From positions 1 to 7,748 of the forward strand of contig JARLGP010000144.1 in assembly GCA_031292735.1 (NCBI GenBank): a DNA stretch of 7,748 nucleotides, written 5' to 3'. The position numbers and the translations under genes are program-made. The notes beneath the pieces are model-generated. The model had not been told where the DNA came from. It saw only the letters and a list, made by a program, of their open reading frames with translations, and made no database searches. Source of the DNA: Holophaga sp. (GTDB taxonomy: Bacteria > Acidobacteriota > Holophagae > Holophagales > Holophagaceae). Shown one piece after another: positions 5,283-7,748 of the stretch; position 1 is the stretch's first letter; each line of letters begins with the position of its first letter.

Positions 5283-7748
5283 ATGGCCTTCCAGCCAAGC
5301 CGGATCTGTGTCCTGCTAGCCGCCCTCGCCCTGCCCACGCATGCCTCCACCCCGGACCGGGTGGTGCTCCACGGCAACATTCCCGCCGCGACGGCCCTGG
5401 CCGAACCGGTCGGCCGCCCCGACCCGGGCACGCCCATGGCGCGCATGATCCTGTCCCTGGCCATCGCCCCCGAGGCCCAGGCCCGCATGGCGACGCTGCT
5501 GAGCCAGCAGCAGGATCCCGCCTCGCCGCACTACCACCAGTGGCTCACCCCGGAGGCCTTCGGCGCCCAGTTCGGCCCGGCCCAGCAGGACCTGGACACG
5601 GTGTCGGCCTGGCTCCGGGAGAACGGCTTCGCCGTGGAGGCGGTGAGCGCGGGCCGCACCGCCATCGTGTTCAACGGCAATGTGCGGCAGGTGGAACAGG
5701 CCTTCCAGACCCTCATCCTGGATTACCGGAAGGAAGGAAAGGCCTTCCACGCCAACGCCGTCGAACCGTCCATCCCCGGCGCCCTGGCCGACCTGGTCCA
5801 GGGGGTGGTGTCGCTGCACAACCTGCCGCGCAAGGCCATGAGCCACCTCCCGCCGGCCACGGGCCTGTTCACCACCGGCAGCGGCGGCCACTACCTGTCC
5901 CCGGGCGATTTCGCCGCCATCTACGACCTGAAGCCCCTGTACAACGCCGGCATCACCGGGACCGGCGTCACCATCGCCATCGTCGGCCGCACCCACCCCG
6001 CGCTCGGCGACATCACCACCTTCCGCAGCCAGTTCGGGCTGCCGGCCAACGCCCCGACCTTCATCGTCAACGGCGCCGATCCCGGCGACCTGGGCGCCGA
6101 CGAGGACGTGGAAGCGGACCTGGACGTGGAATGGGCCGGCGCCGTGGCCCGGAACGCCACCGTCAAGTTCGTGATCTCCCGGTCCACCGCCAGCACCGAC
6201 GGGGTGGACCTGTCGGCCCAGTACATCGTGGACCACAACCTGGCGGCGGTGATGAGCACCAGCTTCGGCCAGTGCGAAGCCAGCATGGGCAAGACCGAGA
6301 ACAGCTTCTACAACAACCTGTGGGCCCAGGCCGCCGCCCAGGGCATCACCGCCCTGGTGGCCTCCGGGGACAGCGGCGCCGCGGGCTGCAGCGAAGGTTC
6401 CGCCAGCTCCGGCTCGGGCCAGGGCGTCAACGGCCTGGCCTCCACCCCCTACAACGTCTGCGTGGGCGGCACCGAATTCAACGAGGGCAGCGGCAGCTAC
6501 TGGGCCGCCGGCAACGCCGCGGACCAGTCCTCGGCCCTGGGCTACATCCCGGAAAAGGCATGGAACGAAAGCGGCACGGTCAGCGGCGGCGCGGGGCTAT
6601 GGGCCACCGGCGGCGGCGCCTCCTCGGTCTACGCCAAGCCCGCCTGGCAGGTGGCCCCCGGGGTGCCCGGCGACGGGCGCCGGGACGTGCCGGACGTGGC
6701 GCTGAGCGCCGCCGGCCACGACGCCTACCTGATCCAGTCCGGGGGCAGCCTCGGCGCGGTGGGAGGAACCTCCTGCGCCGCCCCGGCCTTTGCCGGGCTC
6801 ATGGCCCTGGTGGTGCAGAAGACCGGCCAGCGCCAGGGCAACGCCAACCTGGTGCTCTACCAGATGGGCAACGCCCAGTACAAGGGCACCGGCCCCGCGG
6901 TGTTCCACGACGTCCTCAGCGGGAACAACAGCGTTCCGGGCGCCGGCGGCTTCAGCTGCGGCACCGGCTACAGCCAGGTCACCGGCCTGGGCAGCGTGGA
7001 CGCCCAGGCCCTGGTGAACAACTGGAAGGCGGGCTCGGCCAACAAGGTGACCGCCGCCATCGCCGCGCCCTCGGTGAACGAGACCGTGGCCTCCGGCGCC
7101 ACCGTCGGCTTCAGCGGCACCGCCACCGACAGCTCCACCAGCGCCACCCTCGGCTACAACTGGCGTTTCGGCGACGGCGCCAGCGCCGCCGGCGCCGCTC
7201 CCAGCCACACCTTCAGCAACCTCGGCACGGCCAGCGCCACCGACACCGTCACCCTTACCGTCACCGACAGCACCGGGGTCTCCGCCAGCGCCACCCGCAC
7301 CATCACCGTCACCCCGGCCCCGCGCAACACCCTCGCCGCCACCATCGCCAGCCCGGCGGCCAATATCACCGTGGCCAGCGGCACCACGGTGGCCTTCTCC
7401 GGCACCGGCAAGGACAGCTCGGCCAGCGCCACCCTCAGCTACAGCTGGAGCTTCGGCGACGGCGCCAGCGCCGCCGGCGCCAGCGCCAGCCACGCCTTCA
7501 GCAACCGCGGCACCGCCAGCGTCGCCTACCCGGTGATCCTCACCGTCACCGACAGCACCGGGGTCTCCGCCAGCGCCACCCGCACCGTCACCGTCACCCC
7601 GGCCCCGCGCAACACCCTCACCGCCACCATCGCCAGCCCGGCGGCCAATATCACCGTGGCCAGCGGCACCACGGTGGCCTTCTCCGGCACCGGCAAGGAC
7701 AGCTCGGCCAGCGCCACCCTCAGCTACAGCTGGAGCTTCGGCGACGGC
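5283..7748 (+). CDS. Secreted sedolisin (S53 serine-carboxyl peptidase) with PKD repeats, 3' end outside window
   Basis: The frame is open for 822 codons with no stop before the window edge. A signal peptide covers about 1-21, with hydrophobic ICVLLAALALP and a likely cut after THA. The pro-domain spans about 27-185 with the family hallmark HYHQWLTPEAFG at 83-94. The catalytic domain spans about 203-582: Glu277 and Asp281 (EADLD), oxyanion Asp363 (ASGDSGA) and nucleophile Ser497 (GGTSCAAP), plus the terminal calcium site starting at Asp543 (DVLSGNN) and GYSQVTGLGS at 562-571. All residues needed for activity are present, so this should be an acid-active extracellular endopeptidase that matures by removing its pro-domain. 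From about 589, PKD-type beta-sandwich repeats begin (YNWRFGDG at 625-632, YSWSFGDG at 720-727 and again at 815-822); these usually bind or loosen insoluble protein or polysaccharide. It appears monocistronic. A C-terminal sorting or anchoring signal may lie beyond the window. Confidence 0.93.
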   Translation, partial: MAFQPSRICVLLAALALPTHASTPDRVVLHGNIPAATALAEPVGRPDPGTPMARMILSLAIAPEAQARMATLLSQQQDPASPHYHQWLTPEAFGAQFGPAQQDLDTVSAWLRENGFAVEAVSAGRTAIVFNGNVRQVEQAFQTLILDYRKEGKAFHANAVEPSIPGALADLVQGVVSLHNLPRKAMSHLPPATGLFTTGSGGHYLSPGDFAAIYDLKPLYNAGITGTGVTIAIVGRTHPALGDITTFRSQFGLPANAPTFIVNGADPGDLGADEDVEADLDVEWAGAVARNATVKFVISRSTASTDGVDLSAQYIVDHNLAAVMSTSFGQCEASMGKTENSFYNNLWAQAAAQGITALVASGDSGAAGCSEGSASSGSGQGVNGLASTPYNVCVGGTEFNEGSGSYWAAGNAADQSSALGYIPEKAWNESGTVSGGAGLWATGGGASSVYAKPAWQVAPGVPGDGRRDVPDVALSAAGHDAYLIQSGGSLGAVGGTSCAAPAFAGLMALVVQKTGQRQGNANLVLYQMGNAQYKGTGPAVFHDVLSGNNSVPGAGGFSCGTGYSQVTGLGSVDAQALVNNWKAGSANKVTAAIAAPSVNETVASGATVGFSGTATDSSTSATLGYNWRFGDGASAAGAAPSHTFSNLGTASATDTVTLTVTDSTGVSASATRTITVTPAPRNTLAATIASPAANITVASGTTVAFSGTGKDSSASATLSYSWSFGDGASAAGASASHAFSNRGTASVAYPVILTVTDSTGVSASATRTVTVTPAPRNTLTATIASPAANITVASGTTVAFSGTGKDSSASATLSYSWSFGDG
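7257..7748 (+). repeat. Tandem 285-bp PKD-coding repeat, nearly identical copies
   Basis: Bases 7257-7463 recur at 7542-7748 with an offset of exactly 285 bp (95 codons) and, by hand alignment, only two differences in 207 bases (A/G at 7302/7587 and G/A at 7335/7620). Both differences change an amino acid: Ile to Val and Ala to Thr. An earlier, more diverged PKD unit starts near 7047. The 78 bases between the matched blocks (7464-7541) differ more from the corresponding part of the first unit. The second copy is cut by the window edge, so copy number is unknown. Such identity suggests recent duplication or gene conversion; short-read assembly could also have collapsed further copies. Confidence 0.9.

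Noticed and set aside
6597..7717. Reverse-strand frames over the sedolisin and PKD repeats, two with the same starting sequence
   Set aside because: The shared sequence simply reflects the 285-bp DNA repeat read backwards. There is no independent ribosome binding site or domain evidence.
7047..7748. CRISPR or VNTR-type non-coding repeat array
   Set aside because: The repeats are in frame, 95 codons long and encode PKD motifs (YSWSFGDG), so they are protein-domain repeats.

Overview
The window is high-GC (roughly two thirds G+C) bacterial DNA. Codons almost always end in G or C, Shine-Dalgarno sites are clear, and there is one strong intrinsic terminator. A secreted sedolisin with PKD repeats next to a LacI-controlled carboxylate-uptake operon would suit a soil Acidobacteriota (Holophaga/Geothrix-like) or another high-GC saprophyte. 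That placement is a low-confidence inference; no rRNA or marker gene is present to settle it.

Layout. Positions 1-108 are suspect. A lower-GC 70-bp stretch runs into a G9-C29 homopolymer and then joins ordinary high-GC sequence, which looks like a false assembly join. At 111-170 lies what appears to be the C-terminal end of a rightward gene. It converges on, and slightly overlaps, a leftward LacI-family repressor gene (121-1167). The divergent region 1168-1315 holds a perfect 18-bp palindrome (1264-1281) that fits a LacI-type operator. It also holds an inverted repeat in the repressor's own leader that covers its ribosome binding site.

Rightward from the operator runs a compact three-gene operon: an APH/choline-kinase-fold small-molecule kinase (1316-2332), a divergent enolase (2344-3639) and an ACS-family major facilitator transporter for organic anions (3711-5024). 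It is closed by a strong rho-independent terminator (5088-5147). The gene order reads as repressor, uptake, phosphorylation, dehydration. The simplest model is that a hydroxy-carboxylate such as glycerate, or a relative such as erythronate, is imported, phosphorylated by the kinase and dehydrated by the enolase paralogue to phosphoenolpyruvate or a homologue. The enolase keeps its metal and phosphate ligands and both catalytic lysines. It differs at three active-site positions that are nearly invariant in housekeeping enolases (Glu168 to Asp, His373 to Ala, and the Asn of the INGG motif to Gly; yeast numbering), so its substrate may not be 2-phosphoglycerate. This operon is the most interesting part of the window.

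After the terminator, a separate leader (5148-5282) precedes a secreted S53 serine-carboxyl peptidase (5283 to beyond 7748). It has a signal peptide, pro-domain, complete catalytic set and C-terminal PKD-type repeats. The last repeats are 285-bp units, about 99% identical at DNA level over the 207 bp compared, and the array runs off the window edge.
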